NCBI GenBank assembly: GCA_963742035.1
Contig: CAVUKH010000002.1
Span: forward strand, 186,001 to 250,000
Direction of reading: 5' to 3'
Length of the DNA stretch: 64,000 nt
DNA from: Bog-473 sp963742035
GTDB taxonomy: Bacteria > Actinomycetota > Acidimicrobiia > Acidimicrobiales > RAAP-2
Made by a program: the position numbers and the translations under genes. The notes under the pieces are model-generated. The model had not been told where the DNA came from, searched no databases, and saw only the letters and a program-made list of their open reading frames with translations. Below are positions 53,147 through 61,000 of this stretch, in pieces (position 1 is the first letter of the stretch; the number at the start of each line of letters is the position of its first letter).

Positions 53147-53521
53147 ATGCCCAGCGCCGAACAGGTCGTGAAGGACTTCTGTGCCGCGGCGAGCACGCGG
53201 GATGCGCAGGCCCTGCGGGCGTTCTTCTCCGACGACGTCGTGTACCACAACATCCCGATGGATCCGGCCGAGGGGATCGACGCCACCATGGCGGTGATCG
53301 ACATGTTCCTCGGTATGTGTGAGGCGCTGGAATTCAAATTGCATCACCTGGCGAGCGACGGGACAACCGTGCTCACTGAGAGGACTGACATCTTCACCAT
53401 CAACGGAACGTCGGCCCCCCTGCCCGTCATGGGGACGTTCGAGGTCGTGAACGGGAAAATCACCGCATGGCGGGACTACTTCGACATGGCGCAGGTGACG
53501 GCCATGTTCGCCGCGGGGTAG
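53147..53521 (+). CDS. Limonene-1,2-epoxide hydrolase-like (SnoaL fold) protein
   Basis: A 124-residue alpha+beta barrel protein. DDVVYHNIPMDPAEGIDA is the first strand block and the Asp-Arg-Asp triad of epoxide hydrolases can be placed in LTERTDIF (Arg, Asp) and AWRDYFDM (Asp). ATG 53147 follows GGAG. It could open an epoxide with water, but many SnoaL proteins of this length have other or no catalysis. Upstream neighbour is the broken phosphorylase, divergent. Confidence 0.85.
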   Translation: MPSAEQVVKDFCAAASTRDAQALRAFFSDDVVYHNIPMDPAEGIDATMAVIDMFLGMCEALEFKLHHLASDGTTVLTERTDIFTINGTSAPLPVMGTFEVVNGKITAWRDYFDMAQVTAMFAAG

Positions 53522-53546
53522 CGGTACTCCTCGTCGCCGTCCCGAC

Positions 53547-54074
53547 TCAGTAGCTATGGCACTGTCCGGGCCCGTCCGGTGGGCTTTGACCGTGCGCCGC
53601 TTCCCACGACAGCTGCACCGAGACCGGCGCGCTGCCGGCGGTGGGGTAGCCGTCGAACCCGTTCCACTCGAGGATACCGAAGTACCCGGCGTAGGGGTCG
53701 TTGCGACCGCCCTCTTCGCAGACAGCGGTCGGCATCCAAGCGGCCGGAACGGTCTGCTGCTGGGCGGCCACCGCCTGGAAGAAGGCAAGGTCCTTGTAGA
53801 AGGTCACGGCCTCGTAGAAATTTCTTTCTTGGGCCGCCTCGACTGCGTTGGCATAGGTCACGATCTGCGCGACCCTCTGCGCCTCTGAGTAGGACATCAA
53901 CGTGTCGTTGATGTGCACCCCTTGGTGCGGATCGGTACCCGGGTGCAGGCTCGCCGCCTCGTGGCGGGTCGCCTGGGCCGAGGCAGCGTCGCTGTGGAGT
54001 AATGGCGTCACTACGGCTGGAATGGCTACTGCGGCGACGGCTATTGCCGTCATGAGTGCAATGCGGATCCGCAC
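53547..54074 (-). CDS. Rpf-like secreted transglycosylase-fold protein (paralogue A)
   Basis: A 175-residue exported protein. From GTG 54074 (VRIRIALMTAIAVAAVA) the signal helix runs to the ASAQA site. A helical middle contains INDTLMSYSEAQ, a motif shared with paralogue B. The C-terminal domain, VCEEGGRNDPYAGYFGILEWNGF, has the layout of resuscitation-promoting-factor lysozyme-like domains, with a candidate catalytic Glu in CEEGG, but the later part (SWEAAHGQSPPDG) differs from B and lacks the GWxPW end. GGGAGGT precedes the start, inside a conserved 175-bp leader. Confidence 0.78.
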   Translation of the reverse strand: MRIRIALMTAIAVAAVAIPAVVTPLLHSDAASAQATRHEAASLHPGTDPHQGVHINDTLMSYSEAQRVAQIVTYANAVEAAQERNFYEAVTFYKDLAFFQAVAAQQQTVPAAWMPTAVCEEGGRNDPYAGYFGILEWNGFDGYPTAGSAPVSVQLSWEAAHGQSPPDGPGQCHSY

Positions 54075-54229
54075 GGCACCTCCCTTCGTCGGGCGCACGC
54101 TCGGCGCGCCAGGCTCTGCTCGGTGTAGGCGGGCTCCGGCCATTGCATTCGCGCCCCGAACGGCGAGCGGGAAGGCGTCGTCCGTTCTGGCTGGTCGCCG
54201 CAGGGTGTGCGGCCGGTTGTGTACAGCCC
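54055..54229 (-). promoter_or_regulatory. Conserved structured leader, copy A (candidate riboswitch)
   Basis: About 155 bases of 5' untranslated sequence plus the first codons of paralogue A, nearly identical to 54938-55110. Stems seen: closing GGCUG/CAGCC (54224-54228 with 54189-54193), inner GCCGCA/UGCGGC (54208-54213 with 54197-54202), and GAACGG/CCGUUC (54182-54187 with 54158-54163). A GGCGC/GCGCC stem lies just before the ribosome site. Confidence 0.55.
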
Positions 54230-54303
54230 TTCTGGTGGTCTTGCTCGGTGTCGTCCTCAGTTCAGGTCCCCGGCGTGCCGGGGGTCGGGGATGGTTCGAT
54301 TGC

Positions 54304-54957
54304 TCACAGCCCGCACACGTAGCGGGTCGTCCAGGGTTCCCAACCGCGCTCGGAGTAGAGCTTGAGAGCGGCCGAGTCCTGTACCGCCGGAGGGTAGTCC
54401 TCGGCCGGCGAAGGCAGCCCGGTCAACGCGGTCCAGGTGCCCAACTCGAATTGGTAGGCGCCGCCGTTGCCGACGGAGTAGTCGTCACCGGACTCGTGCT
54501 CTCGGATGCAGGCCCAATCGGCCGTGTTGGTGCTCGTTGCATCGGAACCTCCGGCAGGAGCAGCGGCCACGGGCGCCGGAGTCGGCGCCGCCACGGATTG
54601 GGCCGGCGCCGCGGCAGCCGCTTTTGCGGCGGCCTGCTGTTGTTGCTGGGCCGCCACCGCCTTGATATAGGCAATTTCCTTGAGGTAGGCGACTTCCTTG
54701 AGGTAATTGATCTCGGCGAAATACGTTCTCACCTGCCCTGCCTCGACGGCATTGGCATAGGCCACCTCCTTGGAGGCGTTCACGGCTTGGGCGTACGACA
54801 TCAATGTGTCGTCGATCTTCACGGTCCGGTGCGGGCCGATCGCCACGGGGCGGGACGACCGCGCCGAAGCCGCGGAGCTACTGCTGAAGAACGCGAAGAA
54901 GATCGCGGGTACTGCCATGACGGCCACCGCCGTCCCTAGTGCAATGCGGATCCGCAC
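54304..54957 (-). CDS. Rpf-like secreted transglycosylase (paralogue B)
   Basis: A 217-residue exported muralytic-type protein. Signal helix from GTG 54957 (VRIRIALGTAVAVMAVPAIFF, read as VRIRIALGTAVAV), the shared DDTLMSYAQ motif, a coiled helical part rich in Tyr-Lys-Glu repeats (NYLKEVAYLKEIAYIK), an Ala/Pro/Gln linker, then an Rpf domain with catalytic Glu in IREHESGDDY, GGAYQFELGTW and closing RGWEPWTTRYVC. It would cut peptidoglycan at glycosidic bonds during regrowth or division. Stands directly upstream of paralogue A. Confidence 0.85.
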   Translation of the reverse strand: MRIRIALGTAVAVMAVPAIFFAFFSSSSAASARSSRPVAIGPHRTVKIDDTLMSYAQAVNASKEVAYANAVEAGQVRTYFAEINYLKEVAYLKEIAYIKAVAAQQQQQAAAKAAAAAPAQSVAAPTPAPVAAAPAGGSDATSTNTADWACIREHESGDDYSVGNGGAYQFELGTWTALTGLPSPAEDYPPAVQDSAALKLYSERGWEPWTTRYVCGL

Positions 54958-55110
54958 GGCACCTCCCTTCGTCGGACGCGCCAAGCGCGCCAGGCTCTGC
55001 TCGGTGTAGGCGGGCTCCGGCCATTGCATTCGCGCCCCGAACGGCGAGCGGGAAGGCGTCGTCCGTTCTGGCTAGTCGCCGCAGGGTGTGCGGCCGGTTG
55101 TGTACAGCCC
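54938..55110 (-). promoter_or_regulatory. Conserved structured leader, copy B (candidate riboswitch)
   Basis: Twin of the 54055-54229 element. The same stems form: GGCUG with UAGCC (55105-55109 with 55070-55074; C to U keeps a G-U pair), GCCGCA/UGCGGC (55089-55094 with 55078-55083), and GAACGG/CCGUUC (55063-55068 with 55039-55044). A 2-base length difference puts the reading frames out of step, so conservation is not for protein. Confidence 0.55.
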
Positions 55111-55565
55111 CTGGAATGGTCCTGGGTGTCGTCCTCGATTCACTGGCCCGGGTGGCCTGCAGGCAGGCGCGCCGGGACCTCGGTCCCTCTGAAAACTCCC
55201 GGGTGGCCGTTTGCTTTCGGTATGCAGATGAAATCCCTGCTCACCGCATGCATGCGAAAGACCATCCCGGATTTGCCGACAGCAATCTATCGGATCGCAG
55301 CTCGAACCCGGGTTCAAGAGTCCATTCACCGGGCTGACCTGGGGTTTTGGAGGGATCCCTTGTGACGGATTTCACAAAGTCCCTGGTCGGAGGGTCGTAT
55401 TTAGGTCAATAGAGGTCATAAATTCACCGTTAATTTCTCGAAAAAGCGCCTGACCAGTAGTTACGCTGATCGCGCAAGACCGTCAGATCGGCCCGAGAAC
55501 CCCTGCGGGGCCCTTCCAGCGCTGCATAGGGTCCCTGCCGAGGGGCCGCGACGAGGAGGTCATCG
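54958..55565. other. 608-bp gene-free control region
   Basis: Lies between paralogue B (minus) and the acyl-CoA synthetase gene (plus). It holds leader copy B (to 55110), weaker similarity to the copy A upstream part to about 55145, a perfect CRP-type palindrome at 55360-55377, an AT-rich island at 55395-55450 with AGGTCA twice at a 10-bp step (55403-55408, 55413-55418), and the ribosome site of the next gene. No frame in it looks coding. Confidence 0.7.
55360..55377. promoter_or_regulatory. CRP/GlxR-type binding site TTGTGA-N6-TCACAA
   Basis: A perfect 18-bp match to the TGTGA-N6-TCACA consensus of cAMP-receptor proteins, here with one more paired base at each end. It is 250 bases upstream of leader copy B and 188 bases upstream of the synthetase start, so it could serve either gene. 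Confidence 0.65.
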
Positions 55566-57173
55566 GTGGCATCGAATACCAGCGTCACCACAGAGGGCCG
55601 CTTCACGGTCGCAGGCATGCTGCGCCACCTGGCCCACCTGCGGGCGAACGAGGAAATGCTGGTGGAGGGCACCGAGCGCCGTAGTTGGGCCCAGGAGTTC
55701 GATGTGGCGTGCCGGGTGGCGCAAGCGGCGTCCCGGGATGGCCTCGGGGCCGGCGACCGGATCGCCTTCCTCGACCGCAACGGCATCGCGTACTTCGATT
55801 TCCTGTTCGGGGGCTCGTTCATCGGCGCGGTGAACGTGGCGGTCAACTGGCGACTGGCGCCGGCGGAAATGGCCGCCATCATCGACGATTCTGGCGCCCC
55901 GCTGCTGGCGATCCATGCCGACTACCTTCCAATTCTGACGGACATGAGGAGCGGCCTTCCCTCGGTCCGTCGGATCGTGGTCATCGGCGACGACGCTGCG
56001 GTAGGTGCGGATCCCCGGGCCTTGTCCTTCGGCGAGTGGATCGAGGGCGTTCCCTCCGAAGATCCCGGATACGTGGGCGGACCTGGTGACGTGAGCATGC
56101 AGCTCTATACGTCTGGGACCACCGGGTTGCCCAAGGGGGTCATGTTGACCAATGCCAACTTGTCGACCGCCATCGGCGAGGCCGGGGTGACCTTTCACAT
56201 CGCCGAAGACACGGTCAGCCTGGTTGCGATGCCGCTCTTTCACATCGGCGGTTCTGGCTGGGCGTTGTGCGCCATGTCACGAGGTGGACGGTCGGTCATT
56301 CTGCGAGACGTCGATCCTCGGGTCCTGTTGCAGCTGATCGCCACCGAGCGGATCACCGAGATGTTCGTCGTCCCCGCCGTCCTGATGCTGCTCCTCGCCT
56401 GTCCCTCCCTGGGCGAAACGGACCTTTCGAGCCTGCGGCTCATCTTCTACGGGGCGTCGCCCATATCCGAAGATGTCCTGGTCAAGTGCATAAAAACCTT
56501 TGGCTGCGCCTTCTGCCAGGTCTACGGCATGACCGAGACCACCGGGGCCATCACGGCGCTCGTCTTCGAGGACCACGATCCGGACGGTCCGCGGCGGGGC
56601 CTCCTGCGCTCGGCCGGGAAGCCGCACAAATCCGTGGCGCTGCGCGTCGTCGATCCGGACAGTGGGCGGGACGCCACGGTGGGCACCGTCGGCGAGGTGT
56701 GGACTCGATCGCCCTACAACATGGCGGGGTACTGGCGGAAGCCTGAGGAGACTGCGGCGACCATGGATGGCCAGGGCTGGCTCCGCACCGGAGACGCCGG
56801 GTACTTCGACGAGGATGGGTACCTGTACCTCCACGATCGGATCAAGGACATGATCGTGAGCGGGGGCGAGAACGTCTACCCGGCCGAAATCGAGAACGTC
56901 CTGCTTTCGTGCCCGAGCATCGTCGACGCGGCCGTCATCGGGATCCCCGATCCGAAGTGGGGGGAGACCGTCAAGGCGATCGTCGTGCTGGCCCCGGGGG
57001 AAACGCTCGATCAAGCGGCTGTGATCGCGCACTGCCGCGCGCAGCTGGCGCACTACAAATGCCCGACCTCGGTTGACGTGACGGAGGCTTTGCCGCGCAA
57101 CCCGTCAGGCAAAGTCCTCAAACGTGAGCTTCGGGCACCCTATTGGGCGGGAAAGGACCGCTCCATCAACTGA
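55566..57173 (+). CDS. Acyl-CoA synthetase (AMP-binding, FadD-like)
   Basis: A 535-residue ANL-superfamily ligase activating a carboxylic acid to its CoA thioester via an acyl-AMP. Motifs: P-loop YTSGTTGLPKGVML, VYGMTETTGA, the GWLRTGDAGYFDEDGYLYLHDR block (read as TGDAGYFDEDG), DRIKDMIVSGGENVYPAEIE and the C-terminal Lys in NPSGKVLKREL. GTG 55566 follows AGGAGGT at six bases. Medium- or long-chain fatty acid, or a ring-degradation acid, are all possible. A CRP-type site lies upstream. Confidence 0.93.
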   Translation: MASNTSVTTEGRFTVAGMLRHLAHLRANEEMLVEGTERRSWAQEFDVACRVAQAASRDGLGAGDRIAFLDRNGIAYFDFLFGGSFIGAVNVAVNWRLAPAEMAAIIDDSGAPLLAIHADYLPILTDMRSGLPSVRRIVVIGDDAAVGADPRALSFGEWIEGVPSEDPGYVGGPGDVSMQLYTSGTTGLPKGVMLTNANLSTAIGEAGVTFHIAEDTVSLVAMPLFHIGGSGWALCAMSRGGRSVILRDVDPRVLLQLIATERITEMFVVPAVLMLLLACPSLGETDLSSLRLIFYGASPISEDVLVKCIKTFGCAFCQVYGMTETTGAITALVFEDHDPDGPRRGLLRSAGKPHKSVALRVVDPDSGRDATVGTVGEVWTRSPYNMAGYWRKPEETAATMDGQGWLRTGDAGYFDEDGYLYLHDRIKDMIVSGGENVYPAEIENVLLSCPSIVDAAVIGIPDPKWGETVKAIVVLAPGETLDQAAVIAHCRAQLAHYKCPTSVDVTEALPRNPSGKVLKRELRAPYWAGKDRSIN

Positions 57174-57188
57174 GGAGCGACGCCCGAG

Positions 57189-57381
57189 CTACTTCTTGTC
57201 GTTGGGCAGCCCGCTCTGTACGGCGTCCTTGACCTTCTCACCTGCTTGCTTCAGATTGCCGGCGATCTGATCGCCATGCCCTCGCTCTCGAGGTCCTTGT
57301 CGCCCGTCACCCGACCAGCGACGCCTTGCCTTGCCACCTGCGGTTTCTGCCCGTATTTCGCGCCTTGTCTTCGAGTGTCGT
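57189..57381 (-). pseudogene. CsbD-family stress protein relic
   Basis: Reading the minus strand in pieces gives LEDKARNT, GKASLVGRVTGD, KDLESEG and then GDQIAGNLKQAGEKVKDAVQ up to PNDKK and a TAG at 57189, the whole of a ~63-residue CsbD protein (small, abundant stress proteins of unknown role). Two one-base slips (near 57310 and at about 57275) break the frame, and the start codon after a GAGGAGG site reads ACG. Three lesions together favour a true pseudogene, though sequence errors could cause the slips. Confidence 0.65.
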
Positions 57382-57456
57382 TGTCGGTGCCTCCTCGTCG
57401 TCTCAGGTGCTTACCCGCACACTGGGTGACGAATCGAAGGTTTCGTGGGGCCGCTG

Positions 57457-59274
57457 CTACCCGAACGTGAAGTCGTAGGCCTCGACGCCGGGCGACACCG
57501 TCAGCGTCAGGGTGCCGGTTTGCAGCACTGTGCCAGAGAACAACGTGTACAGCTTGGGGATTCCCGAGACCGGCAGCGTGGTCAGGTGTCTCCCGTTGTA
57601 CGACACCCCGACCGTGCCGGTCCCGCTCATCACCAGGTAGACGTCGTCGGCCGTGAATTGCAGCCCCAACGTCGCATCGCTCCCGGCCGTGGCTTCCTCG
57701 TTGTGCACGGTCCACGTGCCACCGAAGGCGAGACTGTTCGACGGAATGGTGGAGGGCGGGTGGTACACGACCGCCTTGTTCGGCACCACGGCAGTGCCGA
57801 CCGCGTTGTTGAGGCGCTCGTCGCCGACGTAGCTCTCCGGGGTGATGTCGTTCGTCGGTGTTCTGTCGGGGACATCGGTGCGTGCTGGGAGGTCGGTGAC
57901 GCCGTTCGCCGTGAGGAGCATTCTGATGTTGTCCTCCATACCGCTGTAGCCGCCCTCACCGAAGTCGTACGCGCGCACGATGCCCGTGGGGTCGATGAGA
58001 TACTCCGCGGGCCAGTATTCGTTGTTGTAGGCGTCCCAGGTCGCCAGGTTGTCGTCGACGGCGACGGGGTAGTCGATGCCGAGACCGCCTGCAGCACTCT
58101 CGACGTTCGAGACCACGTGCTCGAAGGCGAATTCCGGTGCCGAGACCCCGACCACCACCAAACCGTCCTTCTTGTAATCGTTGTACCAACCCTCCACGTG
58201 GGGCAGCGCCCGCTGACAGTTGATGCAGGAGTAGGTCCAGAAGTCGATGAGCACCACCTTGCCGCGCAATGCACTCAGGGTGAGCGGTTTGTTGCCCGGA
58301 GTGTTGAACCAGGCTGTGATACCGGTGAAGTTCGGGGCGCGCCCCAGATTCGGCAAGTTGGTCTTGTTCGCCATGAACACCGACGGTTTCTGGGGCGACG
58401 TCGGGGTCGCGGGCGTCGTCGTCGTTGTCGTTGTCGTGGCGGGCGCCGCCAGACGTCCACTCTGCGAGTCGCCCTCGTCGGTGGCGGCACAGGTCGCCTT
58501 TTTGCCTTCGAGACGAGCATTGGCGGCGGCGAACTGGTTCTGGTGCTCTCCGCTCAGCTGCTGGAGCTGCGTGCAGGCCGAACCCGTCGATTCGATGTGG
58601 TCCTCCAATGCGCTGGTGTAACCGGGAACGTCGCGCTGCAGGGCGCCGAGCCAGTTGAACGCAATGGCCAACGTGGCCACCCCCAAGACCACGCCGGCCA
58701 CCTTGCGCACCGTGGGCAGGTGGCTGCGGAGCGTGGACCACGACGTGGTGGCGCGCTGGGCGACGATCGCCAGCACGAGGAGCGGGATGGTCACGCCCAG
58801 CGCGTAGAAGAGGGTCACGAGCAGCGAGGCTGCCCCGACGTGACGGTGCGCCGCCGCCACCGAAATGGCGGTGAGGACGGGTCCGGCGCATGGGACGAAG
58901 ACGAGGCCGAGGCTGAGCCCGAGAACGAACCCGCCACCCTCGTTGGCGTAGCGGGACGCACCCAGTCGGGCGAACGGCCGTTCAATGATCTCACCGACCT
59001 TGGGAATCAAGAGACCCACCGACAAGAGCCCGAGGAGAGCGACGCCCAGCCAGAACAAGAGATCTTGCGGGAGGTGGAGGAAGCCGAGCAGCGAGCTGGC
59101 GAACAGAACCGAGAGGCTGAAGCTCACCACCACCCCCGCGATGATCACGTAGGGCCGCCACTTGCTCGTCCCCGCCGTGCCGCCGGCCATCACGACGGGG
59201 ATGACGGGAACGATGCAGGGAGACAGGCCGGTGATCAATCCACCGAGAAAGGCGACGACGAGGAGCTCACCCAT
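57457..59274 (-). CDS. dipZ: DipZ-type cytochrome c biogenesis/thioredoxin protein
   Basis: A 605-residue fusion. The first 240 residues are a CcdA-like membrane domain with redox Cys in SPCIVPVIPVVMAG and VFVPCAGPVL. A low-complexity Thr-rich linker leads to an outside thioredoxin-like domain with WTYSCINCQRALP (CxxC), and a C-terminal carbohydrate-binding-like beta domain ends the protein, the same order as mycobacterial DipZ. It would carry reducing power from the cytoplasm to outside proteins. Start taken at ATG 59274; a reading back to 59430 overlaps the divergent gene. Confidence 0.92.
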   Translation of the reverse strand: MGELLVVAFLGGLITGLSPCIVPVIPVVMAGGTAGTSKWRPYVIIAGVVVSFSLSVLFASSLLGFLHLPQDLLFWLGVALLGLLSVGLLIPKVGEIIERPFARLGASRYANEGGGFVLGLSLGLVFVPCAGPVLTAISVAAAHRHVGAASLLVTLFYALGVTIPLLVLAIVAQRATTSWSTLRSHLPTVRKVAGVVLGVATLAIAFNWLGALQRDVPGYTSALEDHIESTGSACTQLQQLSGEHQNQFAAANARLEGKKATCAATDEGDSQSGRLAAPATTTTTTTTPATPTSPQKPSVFMANKTNLPNLGRAPNFTGITAWFNTPGNKPLTLSALRGKVVLIDFWTYSCINCQRALPHVEGWYNDYKKDGLVVVGVSAPEFAFEHVVSNVESAAGGLGIDYPVAVDDNLATWDAYNNEYWPAEYLIDPTGIVRAYDFGEGGYSGMEDNIRMLLTANGVTDLPARTDVPDRTPTNDITPESYVGDERLNNAVGTAVVPNKAVVYHPPSTIPSNSLAFGGTWTVHNEEATAGSDATLGLQFTADDVYLVMSGTGTVGVSYNGRHLTTLPVSGIPKLYTLFSGTVLQTGTLTLTVSPGVEAYDFTFG

Positions 59275-59422
59275 GGGAGTCGATGTATGGCGGACCGTGA
59301 ACGGGCACGAGTGCTCTCCTTCTGATCGGTCGTCCCGAGTGAACTTAGCGGCCTGTACGTCGGGAAGGGCATCGCCCCTCGGTGGATAACGGCAGAACCG
59401 ACAGGCTGCAGACTGTGACACG

Positions 59423-60058
59423 GTGATCAACGAGAATTGGATTTACCTGGGTACCGCAATCGGCGCGGCCGGTGCCCTCGTCTACCTGCGTGACACCGTG
59501 CGGGGGACCACGCAACCCAATCGGGTGACCTGGCTCCTCTGGGCCGTCGCGCCCCTCCTCGCGACGGCGGTCGAGCTGCATGAGGGTGTGAGGCTCCAGG
59601 CGCTGCCGACATTCATGGTGGGCTTCATGCCCCTGCTCATCTTCATCGCTTCGTTTCACAATTCAGCCGCGGTGTGGAAGGTGCGACGGATGGACTACGC
59701 CTGCGGCGCCGTCTCCGTCGTCGGCACCATCGTCTGGCTCGCGACCCGCAACGGAGTCCTGGCGATCTCCGCCGCCATCGCGGCGGATTTTCTTGCCGGC
59801 CTGCCGACCTTGATGAAGAGCTGGACCAATCCACAGACCGAAACGGTGCACTCGTACGTCGGCGCGCTGATCAGCATGGTCATTCTGCTGCTCACCGTGG
59901 ATCATTGGACTTTCGACGTCGTGGCCTTCCCGCTCTTCGTACTGGGTATGTCCGCCGTGGAGTCCCTGGTCATCGGCCTCGAGCTCGGGCCGCGTTTCCG
60001 GCGCCTCCGCAACGCGGAGGCGAACGCCATCACCTCGGCCCCGCCGCGTCGGGGATGA
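59423..60058 (+). CDS. Polytopic membrane protein of unknown function
   Basis: A 211-residue protein with seven or so hydrophobic segments and short loops, N-terminal INENWIYLGTAIGAAGA. The loop TTQPNRVTWLLWAVAP resembles the Pro-Asn turn of PnuC or PQ-loop transporters, but no family can be assigned with confidence. GTG start. It is divergent from dipZ by 148 bp and 62 bases ahead of the hydrolase gene. Confidence 0.7.
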   Translation: MINENWIYLGTAIGAAGALVYLRDTVRGTTQPNRVTWLLWAVAPLLATAVELHEGVRLQALPTFMVGFMPLLIFIASFHNSAAVWKVRRMDYACGAVSVVGTIVWLATRNGVLAISAAIAADFLAGLPTLMKSWTNPQTETVHSYVGALISMVILLLTVDHWTFDVVAFPLFVLGMSAVESLVIGLELGPRFRRLRNAEANAITSAPPRRG

Positions 60059-60120
60059 CGCGCCGCGGGCGCCTGCCTGGTAGGAAGTCCGTCACAACAC
60101 GCAGCCGGAGGGAGCCGACC

Positions 60121-60993
60121 GTGGCACAGGCCAACGTCAACGGGATTGAGATCGAGTACGTCACCGAGGGGAACCCCTCGGATCCGGCGCTCCTTCTGGT
60201 GATGGGTCTCGGTGCCCAGTTGACCACGTGGCCGGAGGGGTTCGTCGATGGACTGCGTCGACGCGGCTTCTTCGTGATCCGTTTCGACAACCGCGACAGC
60301 GGGCTGTCAACCGCATTCGAGGGACTGCCCGACATTGCAGCCCTGTTCACGGGCACGGATCTCTCGTCGGCCTCCTATCGCATTGAGGACATGGCGGACG
60401 ACGCCGCCGCACTGCTCGACGCGCTGGGCGTCGCCCAGGCGCACGTGGTCGGTGTCTCCATGGGAGGGATGATCACGCAGGCGGCGGTCATCAACCACCC
60501 TCAGCGCTTCCTGAGCGCCACCTCCGTCATGTCGACCACCGGTGACCGCGCCGTCGGCGCGCCGACGGGTGAGGCGATGACGGCGCTGTTGCGGCCGGTG
60601 GCGACGAGCCGGGAAGAGGCGATCCAGGCGAGCGTGGACGGAAGCCTGGTCATCGGTTCGCCCGGATACCCGACCGACGAGCGCATCCTGCGGGAGCGGG
60701 CGGCTGCCGCCTACGACCGCTCGTACAACCCCGAGGGCACCGCCCGCCAACTCGGCGCCATCCTCGGCTCGCCCGATCGCACCGAGGGTCTCCACGGCGT
60801 TCGCATCCCCTTCCTCGTCGTGCACGGTGAGGCCGACCCGCTCGTCACCCCCAGCGGCGGCGCTGCGACCGCGGCCGCGGTGCCTGGTTCCACGCTGCTC
60901 ACCTTCCCGGGCATGGGCCATGACTTGCCCGAGCCGCTGTGGGGCGACGTCACCGATGCCATCGTGGCCAACACGGAGCGGGCCGCAGTCTGA
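60121..60993 (+). CDS. Alpha/beta-fold hydrolase
   Basis: A 290-residue esterase or lyase-type enzyme. The nucleophile elbow is GVSMGGM, the acid lies in HGEADPLVTPSG and the His in GMGHDLPE; VMGLGAQLTTWPEGF and RFDNRDSGLS are typical of a large actinobacterial hydrolase group (read as FDNRDSGLS). GTG 60121 follows GGAGGGAG at seven bases. Substrate unknown. Confidence 0.9.
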   Translation: MAQANVNGIEIEYVTEGNPSDPALLLVMGLGAQLTTWPEGFVDGLRRRGFFVIRFDNRDSGLSTAFEGLPDIAALFTGTDLSSASYRIEDMADDAAALLDALGVAQAHVVGVSMGGMITQAAVINHPQRFLSATSVMSTTGDRAVGAPTGEAMTALLRPVATSREEAIQASVDGSLVIGSPGYPTDERILRERAAAAYDRSYNPEGTARQLGAILGSPDRTEGLHGVRIPFLVVHGEADPLVTPSGGAATAAAVPGSTLLTFPGMGHDLPEPLWGDVTDAIVANTERAAV

Positions 60994-61000
60994 GCGGGAC

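Noticed and set aside
54938..55110. Naming the leader a ydaO (c-di-AMP) riboswitch
   Set aside because: The gene context fits, but I could not place the conserved ydaO core in the sequence by eye; left as a candidate of unknown class.
57445..59325. A 626-codon plus-strand frame opposite dipZ
   Set aside because: Same third-position effect; no domain is recognisable and dipZ is certain.
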